From NCBI RefSeq assembly GCF_010015585.1, contig NW_022985087.1, positions 241,644 to 301,950 on the forward strand: a stretch of 60,307 nt of DNA, read 5' to 3'. The position numbers and the translations under genes are program-made. Under the pieces are notes generated by a model. The model saw nothing but the letters and a program-made list of their open reading frames with translations, was not told where the DNA came from and did not search any database. Positions within the stretch are counted from its first letter, which is position 1. Each line of letters opens with the position of its first letter. The DNA is from Eremomyces bilateralis CBS 781.70 (taxonomy: Eukaryota > Ascomycota > Dothideomycetes > Eremomycetales > Eremomycetaceae). Positions 34,448 through 46,008 of the stretch are shown here, in pieces.

Positions 34448-34902
34448 CTACGACGACGCCACTTGCGGCCCGCGCGCGCCCTTCGGTGTGCCCTGCTGGA
34501 ATCCGTTCGTCGATTTGCGCGCGATCGTCTTCAGGTATCGCATGCGTCCGGTACCGGTGGTCTTCCTTCGCATGCCCTTCTCAGACCAGTTGACTGCCTC
34601 GCCATTAGTTGGGGATGTCTCGGGGTGGACGTCAGTCCGTCGGTGCTAACGTACACTTCCTGATCTTCGCCTGGGGATATCCGCACGAGGAGCATTGGTG
34701 CTTTTGGATATGGAGGGATCGACGACCTAGAGCATTCATCGATTAGAGGGGATTCCGGGTGTTATCGATCGGAGGGCATACCGCATCGTCGGCACAGGGT
34801 GTGCGACTTGTTGTGGCGCTTGCCAAAGCTTGACGTTCCCTTCGCTGTCGGGGTACATTAGCACCGGATCTTCAATGAGAGGTCTTGTCGGAACGTACTC
34901 AT
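34448..34902 (-). CDS. RPL37: 60S ribosomal protein eL37
   Basis: Four exons (34902-34899, 34844-34782, 34726-34655, 34593-34448), with introns of 54, 55 and 61 nt, give 94 residues. The first coding exon is just ATG plus one base. The protein starts [19 protein letters not shown]. It carries the eL37 zinc finger (CRRCGRRSLHI...CSSCGYP), then [20 protein letters not shown], and ends [14 protein letters not shown]. It binds rRNA in the large cytosolic ribosomal subunit. Introns crowded at the 5' end are normal for fungal ribosomal-protein genes. It is divergent from the acetyltransferase gene. Confidence 0.95.
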
Positions 34903-35468
34903 TTTGAATTAGAGACCGGGGACGAGGATTCGCGGGATGTGGTTGTGGTAGAAGTGAAGCTGAAGTCTTGTCGTTGAATTCGTGATATGTGTGTGATCCG
35001 GCTCGGTTGGTGATTTTCCGGGGTGTGGGCTGCGGCGAACTTTAGCAACCGGAATAGCAGGTTTGGATTTTTATCAGGCATTAAGGCATTACATATTTGA
35101 TGCCTCATATTTGCCCTCACGCCTGGGGCAGCCCCACTCATATGTAGCACCACACGCGCACTATAGCATCTGATCTGTGTTATTAGCTGCGATACCATTC
35201 TACAGATAAACAATCCTTATTGGAAGCGGATTGTATGCGGATCGATCGTGATGGTAAGTTGAAATGATATAAGTTATGCCACGCGGAACTGTTCAACCTC
35301 ACCCAATTCCTGGGAAGCCTGGCCAAGGGATTTGTGACAGATGTGCTCGAATACGAGCGTCGTTTCTCATGCTTGTCGAAGGAGTAATAACATGCATGTC
35401 CTCTTCTTTTGCTTCCTTGTTTGTCATGTCGTTTTCTGCTTTCCAATTCATCAAGCGCTAGCACGTCT
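34903..35468. promoter_or_regulatory. Divergent promoter RPL37/GNAT
   Basis: A non-coding gap between start codons; no family-typical motif was recognised. A few in-frame codons upstream of the acetyltransferase ATG lack a Met. Confidence 0.35.
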
Positions 35469-36098
35469 ATGGAAAGTTGCGTCACAATGGCAGAAACGAA
35501 ACCGTCAAGAAAAGTGGTGGAGTACCCGCCCAAGCATAAGGACAAGTCCGCACATCAAACCATCTACATATACTGGGCCGTTCCCGAAGATGTTCCTCAT
35601 CTCATCGAGATCGAACGCAGCGCAAGCGAGCTGTTTCGTCACATTGGAATGGACTCGGTCGCGTACGATGAACCCCCTTCGGAGATACACCTCATCAAGG
35701 ACTCCATCAGCAATAGGATCCTTCTCGCGAGTGAGGATCCGTCCTTAGAAAGCTCGCCTGTGGCCTACTTGAGCATGGAATTAGACGAGGATCACAAAAC
35801 AGTGTACCTGGCTCAGGTGTCGGTGGACTACCGCTATGCGCGGAAAGGGATCGGAGAACGGCTCATCGACCACCTCGAGGCATATGCGCATAGGAAGGGC
35901 TACGAAACGATCGTGCTGACGACCTTTAAAGATGTGCCGTGGAACGGTCCATATTACCAGCGATTGGGATTCTATGAACTGGATGCGGAGCAACTGAAAC
36001 GGCCGGAACATGGAACAGTCAGTGACCATTTGGATGCGGAAAAGGAGAATGACCGTATCAATAAGTGGTCGCGGGTTGCAATGAGGAAGGATTTGTAG
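35469..36098 (+). CDS. GNAT-family N-acetyltransferase
   Basis: An intronless frame encodes 209 residues from the ATG at 35469 (or 203 from 35487, which has the plainer start MAETKPSRK). The GNAT fold is visible: a first strand and helix (YIYWAVPEDVPHLIEIERSA), the central strand VYLAQVSVDYRYARKGIG with the acetyl-CoA pyrophosphate loop (RKGIG), the following helix ERLIDHLEAYAHRKGY, and IVLTTFKDVPWNGPYYQRLG with the conserved late YxRLGF segment. This arrangement resembles fungal small-molecule or amine acetyltransferases; the substrate cannot be read from the sequence. There is no targeting signal. It is convergent with the RS-rich gene, with only 73 bp between the stop codons. Confidence 0.88.
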   Translation: MESCVTMAETKPSRKVVEYPPKHKDKSAHQTIYIYWAVPEDVPHLIEIERSASELFRHIGMDSVAYDEPPSEIHLIKDSISNRILLASEDPSLESSPVAYLSMELDEDHKTVYLAQVSVDYRYARKGIGERLIDHLEAYAHRKGYETIVLTTFKDVPWNGPYYQRLGFYELDAEQLKRPEHGTVSDHLDAEKENDRINKWSRVAMRKDL

Positions 36099-36171
36099 CA
36101 GCATGGTCCGATATTATGCGTCGGACTGGCAGCATCATGACTTTGTCGTTACATGCACACGATCTAGAATA

Positions 36172-37543
36172 TCATGTGCCCTTCAGCCGCCCCCATTCCG
36201 CCTTCTGTTCAATATGCTGTCCATCCACACTAACCACTTTCCCCCGATCCCATTCTCGTCCTTCCCCCTGCTTCGCCCAGCGCACATCCTCCTCCGTCTT
36301 CTCCCCACCCTTCTCCCACTTCTTAACCTCATCCTCCGTGAACCCCGCCTCTCGCAACCGGTCCGCACCCTGCTGCTTCCATTTCTGCCGGTCTCGGAAC
36401 GCCTCGACCGCCTGGTCCCATTCCTCCGCGACGTCAGAATCCGGTTGCACGTCGGCTGACGGATCGTAGTTCGCGTCAAAGTGCGCGTCCATGGCGGAGG
36501 AGGAGATTTTGCCGCGCCCCCGGGTTCGGACTTTCGGTTCGGGAGGCGGGAGGAGCGGACCGACGATATCTTCCAATGGATCGGATTCAGCAGCTCTGCC
36601 GGCACTGGGAGATCGGTGATGGTTCACATCCTCTCCAACCCGCTTGCGTCGCCGTTTCTCGTCATATCCCTCTCCATACTCGCGCCGACTGCTCCTACGT
36701 GATTCCTTCCTCGGTACACGTGTCCTTGACCCCGATCGGGTTCGAGAGCGACTCCGTGACCGTTTATCACGATGCCGGCGACTCGACCCGTGCTTCGGGC
36801 TCCGTGATCGAGCCCGTTCGGAATGGTCTCTTCGGTCTGGAGATCTGGACCGATTTCGACGGCCTTTGTGCTCTCTTGAACTGCGGTGCCGAGGCTTATC
36901 ATCATCCGTTGCGGCGTGCCGGCGTCTTCTTCCATCCGGGCTTCGCGACCGAGTCTTGGACTCTTCGCTGCAGGTCGGGCTTCTGCGTCGATGTCGTCTC
37001 CGGTGGCGCGTATCTTCTCGGGTTCGCGATCTCGACCGTGACTCGTCGCTACGTGATGAACTTCTATGCCGATGATATCTGTGGGGTCGCTTTCCCTCGC
37101 GCTCGTCAGACCGGACTTTCGTTCGCTTTGGCTCTATCGGATCGTCGTCGTCATATCGCCTTTTGCGACCTCTGTCACTTGTACGATCGGGTCTGCCCGA
37201 CTCAGCCACCTTTTTTTCTCTACCACGGCCAGCTGTGCCTCTCTGCATTGCTCTTAATCTGGCTCTCGACTCTCCGGCTTCTTTGGCGAGGAGCGCAGCA
37301 TTGTGGGAGTCGGTTTCTCGTAGGATGTGTTTCAAGAATCGAGTGTTCGGCTTAGGCGCTTGAGTCGTCGGCCTATAAATCTCCGGTTAGTGGCTATACT
37401 ATCTCATCCATCATTATATAAAGTTCATACCGCTTGGGCAAGAATGCGCCGATTCCCAAACTTCGATATTGTGACGAGCTCTCCTTCGCATCCTTCTTCA
37501 ACAACTCCGTGACATAGTCATCGCTCTCGTTCGCATCCGCCAT
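36172..37543 (-). CDS. RS-rich nuclear, splicing-associated type protein
   Basis: Exons 37543-37431 and 37372-36172 (58-nt intron) encode 437 residues. The N-terminus (YVTELLKKDAKESSSQYRSL, FLPKRPTTQAPKPNTRFLK, HILRETDSHNAALLAKEAGE) and the C-terminus (HFDANYDPSADVQPDSD, RDRQKWKQQGADRLREAGF, TEDEVKKWEKGGEKTEEDVR) look structured and conserved. They flank about 230 residues of Arg/Ser/Asp/His repeats typical of RS domains. Such proteins in fungi are often labelled pre-mRNA-splicing factor 38B-like, but I cannot confirm any link to Prp38. Nuclear speckle or spliceosome association is inference from the RS region. It is divergent from SOS7 with 307 bp between. Confidence 0.85.
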
Positions 37544-37850
37544 TGTGCCGCTATTTTCATGAAGTTCTCTACAGGGTCCAAACCCCGTTATCCAAACTCC
37601 ATTCAATCCATAGTGTGAATCACAAATATATGGTGTTTGAAGGTGGAATCTGCAAGTGACGTATCTGACGCACGAGATTCTCCACCCAATCAGCGATTTG
37701 CTCTGCGCCAGGCGACAAGGCATTTGGCCGCTATCGTCCGCCGTGCAAAAAGTGTAAACAAACCGACGGGCAGCATTATTTACCGCCGTATCCAGCTCCT
37801 CATCAGAACCCACCGCTCAAGAAGCTCCAAGAAAGGAATCGTCGCTCATA
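37544..37850. promoter_or_regulatory. Divergent promoter RS-protein/SOS7
   Basis: A 307-bp gap between start codons with no coding potential; no motif singled out. Confidence 0.35.
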
Positions 37851-38787
37851 ATGGATCCCTCAGTTCAAGAAACGCTTGATAAATTGCTCGAAACTCAGAG
37901 ATCTCACCAGCTAGCTCTCCTCCGGCTCGCAGAATCCATCCGTGGAGACGATGCATCAACGGGGGAGAAGCGAGACTCCGATGTCTCCGCGGACCCGTAC
38001 GAGAATGGCACACCGGCGAGTCTGCAGGCTGAACTGGAGCATTACAAGGTATAATTTCCATTGGCCTTGCTGGGACCAGTAATTAACAACGAAACAGGAA
38101 TTGTTCTCGAAACTCAAGTTCTCGTACATCGAGCAGGTCACCAAGGAGAAGTTCCTACGAGCCATCACTGCCGAGAACCCGGTCTACGTTGAGCAACAAG
38201 AGAATTTGGAATTGGAAGCGAAGTTAGCACAGGACAAGAGTGCTTTAAAATCGCAGAAGCTTGAGGTGGAGCGAATCGTTGCGGAGATCGACCGGAAGGC
38301 CAGAGCGACGACCCAACGTACGCAGTCCAATCGTAATACACGAAGAGTAATATTGATATCAATGACAGAATACGAAACCCTCGCCGAACAGCAGACGCAA
38401 TTGGAGTCGCTGCCAATACAGAACACCGCACTCGCGGAGCAAATCGAGGAACTACGGGAGCGGCTACCCCATTCAAGCGACGAGCCTCACCTCTCACTAC
38501 CACTATCACAAACGCTAGACCTCGCCGCCGCGAGAGACGAGGAACTGGCCGATTTAGACGCGCAGATCACTTCGCTTCAGATGCAGGAGCCCAAGAAGGC
38601 GCGGGAGCTGGAACGGCTGCGCGCCGAACTCGGGCCGCTAGAAGCGCAGAAGATGAAGAGCGTGACGGCGGCGAAAGAGGCGCGGCGGAGGAAAGAAGAA
38701 GGGGGCATTGATGATCTGGAAGTCAAGGGTCGGTGGTATCGTGCGGTGGATGCGACTTTACGAGGCATGTTGGAAGTGGATGGCTAA
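37851..38787 (+). CDS. SOS7: Kinetochore protein Sos7-like
   Basis: Exons 37851-38048, 38098-38317 and 38369-38787 (introns 49 and 51 nt) encode 278 residues. The block ELFSKLKFSYIEQVTKEKFL, followed by RAITAENPVYVE, matches the N-terminal domain of fungal Sos7. The remainder is almost all coiled coil, with paired heptad stretches around 115-175 and 190-255, ending KGRWYRAVDATLRGMLEV. In fission yeast Sos7 binds the KNL1 homologue Spc7 and is needed for its kinetochore localisation; budding-yeast Kre28 has the corresponding role. Both introns are supported by uninterrupted coiled-coil register across the joins. Spc24/Spc25-type proteins are alternatives but lack this block. Confidence 0.82.
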
Positions 38788-38844
38788 ACGGCTTGATTCT
38801 GTTTCGAACTGCAATCACTTAGGCTAATGATACCCCGATTTGAA

Positions 38845-41427
38845 TTACACTCTGGTGGCGTTCCATCGGAGCCCCTCTTCTTCCTCCGTCGCGTTGCACG
38901 CGTAGCTTGCGATGACCGCTCCCCAGCCTCCCTGGTTCGCTTTTACCCAGGCCACGACCTCTCCATCCTCCAGCACCATGCGCTCCTATAGGCGGGTGGT
39001 CGTGCCGAACAACCTCACGTTCTCCGAGTCCCAGATGCCAATGGAGTTTTGCTGGCACGACCAATCCGTGTCCGCGCACCGCGTCTCATTGTTGTTGAAC
39101 ACCCAATTGCACGCCCCGTAGGATGCGAAGTTGGTGGTATTCTTAATGTGCATGTACCATGCCATCCTACAATTCGGCTCGTCCTCTACGCAGTTTTCAA
39201 AAGTTGGATCGCTGGGCACTAGGTTCCTGCTCCATGGCACCGGGGCAGGGACAACGCCTTTTCCTTGCCAGTAGGGAGTCTCACTCATTCCCGTCGCCAT
39301 GAAGACGTCCTTCGCTCCGTGGAAGTTGTACTGATACAGAGTGTTGTGCTCGAACCCCGTTCCGATTAGCCAAGTAGGATTGGTCGATTCGATCAGCGCT
39401 CTGCGCCCGGTGCTAATGAGGATCGACCCGAAGGTCGGACGATCAAGGTCGTGATCAGCGGTCCAACCCCACATGTTCTTGATATATGCTCCGGAGCTGG
39501 GGGCTAGGTGGAGGAGACACCATGCGGCAGGGCAGGAGGCTGCATTCTCAGTGCAGTTCGTCCCTGTTCGGAGGGTCGTTCCTAGAGATCCACCGACGCG
39601 GAAGTGAACATTGCGGATATGGACAGGTTCGCTTGTATCATCAGGACTAAGGCTGACCTCAAGCTATAACTATATCAGCGACTGATTTGGGTTGAATGAA
39701 ACCAAGAAGGACTTACAAGTTTGGCTCCAGGCAACGGCTCAGCCACTGATATGATGAAGTCGCTCATGAGAAGGCTTCCTTTCTCTCCTGGTTCCCCAAC
39801 CTGAACAACTGGCTTAGGATTGTCTGGATCCTTGAAGTTGTCTCCTTTTGCAAGAATAACCGTAGCAAACGGATCTCCGACCAGTCTCAGTCCGGCCGGT
39901 ATATAGATGGTGTTAGTGACGGTGTAAATACCAGCGGGCCAATAAAGCAGAGAGCCAGTCTTCGCGGCCCATGCTAAGCGTCGATTGATATGCCAAGTAT
40001 CGTCGTTGAACCCGGTGCCACTGCCTTCCCAGTCCTGTGTACTCTGCGCGTATGAGCGGCATCTCAGGTCGATGAGGCTCGGAGGGTTGAGTGTCAAATA
40101 CTTGCCGTCCTGTATCAGTGGCAAAGAACGCGGAGCATAGACGCTCGTGGCATTAAACCAGATTCCTCGGATATTGTATGGAGCATACTAGCAATGTTAG
40201 GACTGATCGGTCCAGTAGCCATCATCCACTAGCTTTGCTTCCTCGAAGGAACATGTTCTCGATGTTGCCGGTAATGATAGCTTCGCCTTCCACCTCTAGC
40301 GTCACTCCATCATTCACGATATTGTCCAGCACCAATGTGTTGGCTGCTGAAGTAGATGCTACTGACTTGACTAAGCGCCAGCTCCCCTGGCCCAGCTAGT
40401 CAATGACAGCTGTCGAACCCGTTAGGTTGGTTGCATCGATGCCTGTCCCAACGTCACGGAAAGTGTTATTCAGGACGACGAGATTGTGGCCATCTTGCGC
40501 GAGGATACCCGTCTTACAGCCTTCGAAAAGCAGGTTCTTCAGAACCCATTGCTGACCAAAAACTGGATTCCAATGTTCCCACCGTAGAAAGCCAGATCAT
40601 TCTGCTCTTTGTCAGGGGTAGATTTGGTACTTGGGAAATTTACTCACGACGATGATATTACTGTTGAATTCGTACCAAGTGCTAATGCCACGATGACTGG
40701 AATTTTTGGCCATGTCTAGAACGGTCAGTACGATATCGGCCACTGAGTGCTTTCATCCCACTTACTGAATACCACATTCTCCAACAATGTTGCTTGACTG
40801 AGTGTCCAATCAAGTAAAGTCAGCTCACGCCCGGGGTCCACGTCCACTGAATCGATCACGAGGTTTTTCATTCCGATGTAGAAGTTATGCATGCCTACCA
40901 GGTTCGGATCTTTGCCGTAGACCACATGGTCATCAATCCCGAAGTTTCGCGATGTCTTCAATGTGGGGGCTCACGAAGATCACCTATGAGAACCGTGCCG
41001 GCATAGAGCTGGATACTTCCATCCATCAGGTAAGTTCCTTGTGGGAAGTAGACCACAGCTGGTTTTCCCGTAGTGCCATAGCTAGTCGTGCTGCGGCTAG
41101 GCCCTCGTTCTCCACCCGCTGCAGTTTCTCAGCAGTGTTCTTGCAAGATGGAAGCTTCTTACCGTTAATTGCCCGCTGGATTGCTGCAGAAGCACATTGG
41201 GTACCGGTATTGTCGGCTCCGAAATCACGCACCACATCGCGCACGACCCGGTAGTCCTTTGGTATCCCTATATAATCCGCGGCCGGATAAGGGTAGCTCT
41301 GGTTGATGAAGCCGCCGTAGATGTAGTCGCAAGGAGCGCTGTCAGGTAGCGTCTGGGCCAGCTCCGAGGCATGTGCAGAGAAGAGAATGTGGAAAATGAA
41401 GGGAATGATAGGAAAGATCATCGTCAT
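38845..41427 (-). pseudogene. Decayed GH55-like exo-beta-1,3-glucanase (pectate-lyase-3 fold)
   Basis: Translated pieces line up in order over 2.6 kb: signal peptide MTMIFPIIPFIFHILFSAHA, VRDVVRDFGADNTGT, PAVVYFPQGTYLMDGSIQLY, NFYIGMKNLVIDSVDVDPG, LKNLLFEGCKTGIL, then the second beta-helix half (WHINRRLAWAAKTGSLLYWP, GAYIKNMWGWTADHDLD). Intact GH55 enzymes degrade beta-1,3-glucan and are secreted. At least three introns still splice in frame, for example GTAAGT...ATAG at 39715-39665. The gene is broken by frame changes at a C5 run (40965-40969 on + as G5) and a T5 run (40558-40562 on + as A5), stops at 40396-40398 and 38986-38988, and one junction near 40190-40230 that I cannot join in frame. 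After the last stop the frame continues to 38845. Confidence 0.8.
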
Positions 41428-42414
41428 TTTGCTATTGGAGAATACCAACCATAACTTTGAAGAATGAAGTCGGTACTGTACTCTCAATCCCCGGGACTTC
41501 CGGTTGCGCCTGCGGTTAGAGAAATGGCTTGATCTGCGATTCATGTAGGGAGTTAGTAAATCGAATGGTTGAAAGTTTGGCCTGATAATTGCGCGAATTC
41601 TTAAGGAATGAATCTTTTCTATAATATGGTACTGAAGAACTCTATTGATGATAAGGCAGAAATAGCCATTCACTGCCACAGAATCCACTCATTGTGGTAT
41701 CACTGTCATGCCGTGAGTAGCCACTGAACGGCAGAAATCATTAACTCGGTTTAAATGGACAAGAAAAGGCAGGAGAAAGGAGTTCCTTTCATGGTCGATT
41801 AACCAAAGCTGTCTTAATTCAATGGTTTTAGCTCCTATTACTTAGCTGAACTCCTATTCTAACCCACCAAATAGTACGGAGACTCCAGTCGTCGTCGCAA
41901 TATCCATATAGTCATAGGCGCCTCATCCCCCATCAGTCATCGTTAATCTTGATTCGTACGCAAATCATATTCCAAGAGCAAGTAGATGTACAATTGATAA
42001 TGAAATGCAGCTCGAGATATCCGTGTCGTACTTCATATCCATAAAGCTCCACCAAGCGCAGGCGTGTCCGTCAGTCATTGGCTGATGATCATAATCAACA
42101 TTACCTATCCCTAATTAACTCCTGTCATCCTTTCCACCTGGACATCAACCTACATGTCACAACCGATCCTCGATATTGTCTAAAGACGGCGGGGTCTTAG
42201 TCTTGTTTACCTAGAACTAATGCAATAACTATTCCCTTGCCCAGGGAGTGACGGACTTCGAGGGTTTGTGACAGCATTCGACTTTCGTTCATCCGCAATG
42301 ATTTGCAGTAGAAACCTATCAAAGGCAGTAGTTCCATCGATCCCCTTCTATAGCAGCGAATTGTACTTCTTTTGCTCCTGATATGTAAACCGCTTTTGAA
42401 AACCCCTTGGCTCA
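41428..42414. other. Intergenic, nothing recognised
   Basis: This is the upstream flank of the broken glucanase and the 3' flank of the GFA gene. No coding or repeat signal was noticed. Confidence 0.35.
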
Positions 42415-43062
42415 TCAATATAACCCACCCCTCAACGGCCTTCCAAACCGATTCTCCTCCACCCCGTCCAAACAATCTAAGTAAAGAATCCACCCCTTCT
42501 CATGCCACTCCCTCAAATCCAACCCGTCCTGCCCAGCCTCCAGCGTATGAGCATTGAGGGTGAAATATCCATTCCCCCCGCTCCCCTCCCTCCACCCCTC
42601 CTTCGAGTCCTTCCTCAACTTCCACACTTTCACCCCTGTCCCGGCCTCCACGCCCTTCAACCCCTCTGGGACATCCATCTCCACGACCTCGCTCGGCCCA
42701 AAGCACGTAAAGCACCTCGTCCCGCACTTCCCGCAAAAATACCAAGCCGACGCCCCCGAAAAGCAGCGATACACGCTCAGCCCCTCGGGCCCCATGTCGG
42801 CCAGCTCGGCCGAGTCGCCTGTGGAGGTGGCGGGGACGGGGGAGAGGAGGTAGAAATCGTCGGGTGCGCAGGGGAGGCGCACGTGGAAGTAGCCGAACTT
42901 GTGGCAGGTGGTGCAGTTGCATTTGCGGATGCGGACGGTTTGGTCGGCAGGCGCCTTGGAGGTGAGGATGGCGGGGGGGAGGGTGAGGTGGACGACGTAG
43001 CGGATGTGGCCGCAGTGGCAGGAGCCGGTGTAAGGTTTGCGGGAGGGGGTTTCGGTGGACAT
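42415..43062 (-). CDS. GFA/CENP-V domain zinc protein
   Basis: An intronless frame of 215 residues. Zinc-binding cysteines follow the GFA pattern: CHCG (15-18), CNCTTC (48-53) and CGKCGTRC (110-117). The family includes glutathione-dependent formaldehyde-activating enzyme and many fungal relatives of unknown activity. The glutathione function is therefore only a family label; a carbon-sulfur lyase-like fold is the safe statement. There is no signal peptide or membrane span. I start at the ATG at 43062, directly before STETPSRKPYTGSC; the frame continues upstream without a stop, but the extension is not conserved-looking. Confidence 0.88.
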   Translation of the reverse strand: MSTETPSRKPYTGSCHCGHIRYVVHLTLPPAILTSKAPADQTVRIRKCNCTTCHKFGYFHVRLPCAPDDFYLLSPVPATSTGDSAELADMGPEGLSVYRCFSGASAWYFCGKCGTRCFTCFGPSEVVEMDVPEGLKGVEAGTGVKVWKLRKDSKEGWREGSGGNGYFTLNAHTLEAGQDGLDLREWHEKGWILYLDCLDGVEENRFGRPLRGGLY

Positions 43063-43904
43063 ATTCGGTACCAGTACGAAAGAGAAGTGTAGACTGCCGT
43101 AGACTAGCAAACGGTTGGACAATTTCAAGCGGTAGGAATCAAATATGTAGTATGTGTGGCAGGTCTTGGAAAGCGGTTTCTTGAATCGTCCGAATACACA
43201 AGCCAATTTTATAGACGCTTTAATACCATACTGCTGGATTCGGGCAATAGATTCATTCGAATCTAAAATCAAGATAACCCCACATACAAGGGTTTTCATG
43301 GATTGCTGCCTGCTAACTACTGCATGTCAGAGAAACCAACGAGTATCCGTATAAAAGATACCGATAATTACGTCTTACACGGGCGATCCTTTAGTCTCTT
43401 GGTATTTCCATCATTAGCTCACTGCAGTATGCAGGATTACGAATACCCTAGAGCCTGGACAAGCAGGGCTTCCTTAATAGTACGGCCAGCCGGTCCAGAA
43501 CATCATATCTACCTATTCAGTTCAGCATAGCATTAATTCCTACGACAAGTAATGTTATCCAGGAGTCTCCAGTATAGATGAAGTGGATAAAGTGGAAGAA
43601 TCAGGTAGCAAGGGTTTGTTCTAGGGTACGATTGGACATTATGGATCGAGTCGACGAACTCAGCAGTGTGGACAAGGGACAAACATCTCAAGGGATAGAA
43701 GTTTCAAGGCGCGTATAATCCAGCTTATGATAAGGAAACGGCATATGATTAAAATCCAGCACTTGACATAGGTATGAACAGGAAGAAGAACAGAAAAGCG
43801 CTCATAACCAAGTCCACCAATGGATAGGATAGGTATTGTCCCTCAAAAATCAGGTTGTGTACCTGCATCTATCCCAACAGACCGCCACCAGTCTATGACA
43901 CCAA
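43063..43904. other. Intergenic, nothing recognised
   Basis: This lies between the GFA gene start and the CPT1/EPT1 stop. Short open frames only; no repeat seen. Confidence 0.35.
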
Positions 43905-45218
43905 CTATTTCGTCTTCTTGTGCTCTTTCACCGGCACCGGGATATTCGGATGCTTAATCGTCAAGCACCAGATATCCAAGTAATCGCAAATCGCGACAAT
44001 TACATCCACCACAAAGCTGCCATAGACACCAATGCCCATGCCCAAACACAGGAACATGAACGCCACCTGATACACGTCCTCTCCCAACGCGCTAGGCCAT
44101 CCCAGCCAACCATCCAGTCCGATCTTGGCGCTCACCTCCCGCTGCAACACCGGTCCCATCGAGTCCACGATGCCGAGGAACAGCGGCAGCCATAGGATGT
44201 TGCTGCGCGGGAACGCGGACTTGGTTAGGTGCGCACAGATCATGCGGCCGACAGAGTAGGCGTTGGTGAGGCCGACGAAGAAGATGAACGGGACCAGATG
44301 GTGGTGCAGGATCTTCGGTTGGAGCGCGAGGTAGGCGGGGACGAGGACCCAGGTGATGGCGAACGGGAGGAGGCCGAGGAGGGCGACACGGCCCTTCTTG
44401 CCTTCGGCGCGTCGCACCTCGATGACGTTTTGCGCGGCTTGCACGGTGTTGACGATCAACATGATGCTGCCGTAGAAAATGTACCAGTCGGTGAACGCCG
44501 AGTTGTAAATGAAATCCGGGATCCAGGCGGCCTTGGAGACTCCCAAGGTGGCCATCAGTGAATTGCTCCAAAAGGAGCCACCGCCAAGGAATGCCGTTAG
44601 TCCGTAGATCACACACAATGTCAAGATGCCTTCCACTGGACCGGAGATCAACCCCAACGTGAGGGTATGGGTATGGTACTCCTCCCATGTCTGTACGTAG
44701 AAGGTCCCCAGGCTTGCGAACAGGACCGCGACCGTCCTCCATCCTTCTCCTAGGTTCATGGTGGCGCTGAAAATGAGGACCTCCAGCGATGTGTTGAGGG
44801 AGTCGACCCCATGATCAAAAAGTTCACCAAGCGGTCCGGACTGGCCAGTCCGGCGTGCTTGCGTTCCGTCTACGGCATCGAATGTTTGGTAGAGGAATAG
44901 TCCGATCGACCAGGAGGCATAGACCCAGGGTGGGCAGTCGGTGTCAAGACCGGGAGTATACCATAGGAGGGTGAGGAAATTGATGACGACGAAAGAGAAT
45001 CCACTCAAGGTGATCAGGTTGGGGCTAGGCAATCATGATCAGCTTGGAGTTGACATAGACAGGTGGCAATACACTTACGCCATCCACATGGGAAAGAGTT
45101 TGATGACCACATGAGTGTAGAAGGGCTTGAGGATGTATCGCGATGTTAAACTCTTATCTACGCCGGAGTACTTGTACTCCTTCAGCCTGGGGAGCTTGTC
45201 TTGCCTTATGTACACCAT
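43905..45218 (-). CDS. CPT1: Choline/ethanolamine phosphotransferase (CDP-alcohol type)
   Basis: Exons 45218-45079 and 45024-43905 (54-nt intron) encode 419 residues with about eight hydrophobic segments. The CDP-alcohol phosphotransferase signature DGxxAR(x8)GxxxDxxxD is intact (DGTQAR, then GELFDHGVD), following PNLITLSGF across the splice. The enzyme transfers phosphocholine or phosphoethanolamine from the CDP-alcohol to diacylglycerol, the last step of the Kennedy pathway, in ER/Golgi membranes. The tail ends HKKTK, a KKxx-type ER retrieval signal. I cannot decide between choline and ethanolamine preference; one fungal enzyme often does both, so the CPT1 symbol stands for CPT1/EPT1. Confidence 0.93.
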
Positions 45219-46008
45219 TGCGAATGAGGATCGGAGGAATTCAAAATCAAACAACAAGTATTGGGTATCTTAGGGGATAGAGAGGTTCATAATTGATGGA
45301 AGATGGAATAAGATGCGACGACGACGCCGAAATCGCAAGCCCGATGATCTGGAAATGTATCGTGCAATAATAATGAACACGCGACAGGCGCCGGTTCCAA
45401 ATTTCGAGGAAGGAGCAGGGGGAAGCCCTGGATGGTAGTCACGACGTCATTTCTTGGCATCCAAGTTGATTGAGGAGGGGACCAAAATATTTACACAACA
45501 ATAAACTGCATCTATGACAGGGGCGTCCTCACGTGTTCATCCTTCATCATCTCCTGGTCACTCAAGATGCATTGGATTGTAACGACTGCCGACTGATATA
45601 TCCACAGCAAAGAGGTTGTTATGATACACCTCAAGAAGTCGAGATGGGGAAAAACTAGAAATACGGACACACCGGGTCCGCCCGTCCTTTTTGCTCGTGC
45701 AATTAATCAATCCCCCTGCTAGTCCAACTAACCCTAGCCCCCTTTGAGGACTCTATATCTGACATGGCGGCAACCAACTCACGTCCGTTGCAATGTATAA
45801 CTACAAGAGACATGAGATCCCAACGCGCGCGCATACCGATATAGAGCTATTACAGTGCTCGTATACGAACACAGCGGTCCGATCTTGTCTGTGAAGGATA
45901 CAACGTCTCCTGTCATCAACTTGCCATCCATGCCGGTACATTCCGAGTCCTAAAGCCCTTTTGTAATATTACTAGCAGAGTTTGGGTACAAGAGTGACAA
46001 TATCTTTC
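45219..46008. promoter_or_regulatory. Divergent promoter CPT1/esterase
   Basis: A 790-bp non-coding gap; no motif cluster stands out. Confidence 0.35.

Noticed and set aside
36576-37355. 259-codon frame on + with hydrophobic stretches
   Set aside because: Antisense of the RS-rich region, where Arg/Ser codons read backwards give such sequences.
42502-43092. 196-codon Pro/Gly/Val-rich frame on +
   Set aside because: Shadow of the GFA-domain gene, whose zinc cysteines are intact on the other strand.
44092-44742. 216-codon frame on - in a second frame
   Set aside because: Lies inside CPT1/EPT1 and interrupts its membrane segments; Arg/Pro/His-rich frame artefact.
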